Positions 35,253 through 35,280 of a DNA stretch of 35,280 bases are shown here, one piece after another; position 1 is the stretch's first letter, and each line of letters opens with the position of its first letter. The translations under genes and the position numbers were made by a program. Origin of the DNA: Cryobacterium sp. (GTDB lineage: Bacteria > Actinomycetota > Actinomycetes > Actinomycetales > Microbacteriaceae); the NCBI GenBank assembly GCA_019638975.1, contig JAHBST010000012.1, positions 1-35,280 on the forward strand, written 5' to 3'. The notes below the pieces were generated by a model that was given only the letters and a program-made list of their open reading frames with translations, did no database searches and was not told where the DNA came from.

Positions 35253-35280
35253 TCCGACGAAGCGGCATCGCGGCCGAACC

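Noticed and set aside
1-35280. A mobile element, prophage, toxin-antitoxin or defence island
   Set aside because: Every open frame with family features is a core housekeeping gene in conserved order; there are no transposases, integrases, tRNA junctions or flanking repeats.

Overview
The window is a compact, gene-dense stretch of an actinobacterial chromosome with G+C near 60% (judged by eye). Gene content, gene order and protein character fit the family Microbacteriaceae or a close relative: a membrane PH-like gene sits inside the pyr operon, PriA lacks helicase motifs, a mIHF domain is fused to guanylate kinase, and an actinobacterial DUF349 protein is present. No genus can be named from the sequence alone. 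Nearly half of the starts are GTG or TTG.

From about 32990 down to 1 all genes read on the minus strand. In transcription order they are rarA; then, after a 195-base gap, rpsD, a small YtxH-like membrane protein, alaS, ruvX, mltG, aroE, aroC, aroK, aroB, aroQ, efp and nusB; then the pyrimidine block pyrR, pyrB, pyrC, a PH-like membrane protein, carA, carB and pyrF; then mIHF-gmk, rpoZ, coaBC, metK, priA, fmt, rsmB, rpe, an FKBP, hisE, hisG, hisF, hisI and trpE, which is cut by the left edge. Many neighbours overlap by 1, 4, 8 or 13 bases, so translational coupling is likely. To the right of 33078 two genes read on the plus strand: a membrane-anchored cyclophilin and a DUF349 coiled-coil protein.

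Functionally this is a housekeeping and biosynthesis cluster. It covers the shikimate pathway (aroB, aroQ, aroE, aroK, aroC) feeding trpE, de novo UMP synthesis except pyrD and pyrE, late histidine steps, GMP phosphorylation, coenzyme A and S-adenosylmethionine synthesis, and translation factors.

The best regulatory signal is a 16-base RNA hairpin (20876-20891) carrying the hexaloop CAGUGA of a PyrR binding loop. It lies two bases ahead of a near-perfect Shine-Dalgarno sequence and the TTG start of pyrR, which points to PyrR-dependent translational repression of the pyr operon.

No gap exceeds 300 bases. I saw no tRNA, rRNA, CRISPR array, insertion sequence, prophage or defence system. I found no convincing undescribed system. 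The points most worth checking are the PyrR hairpin, the mIHF-Gmk fusion, the 14-base triple repeat over the alaS start, and an apparently over-represented GGATGC word.
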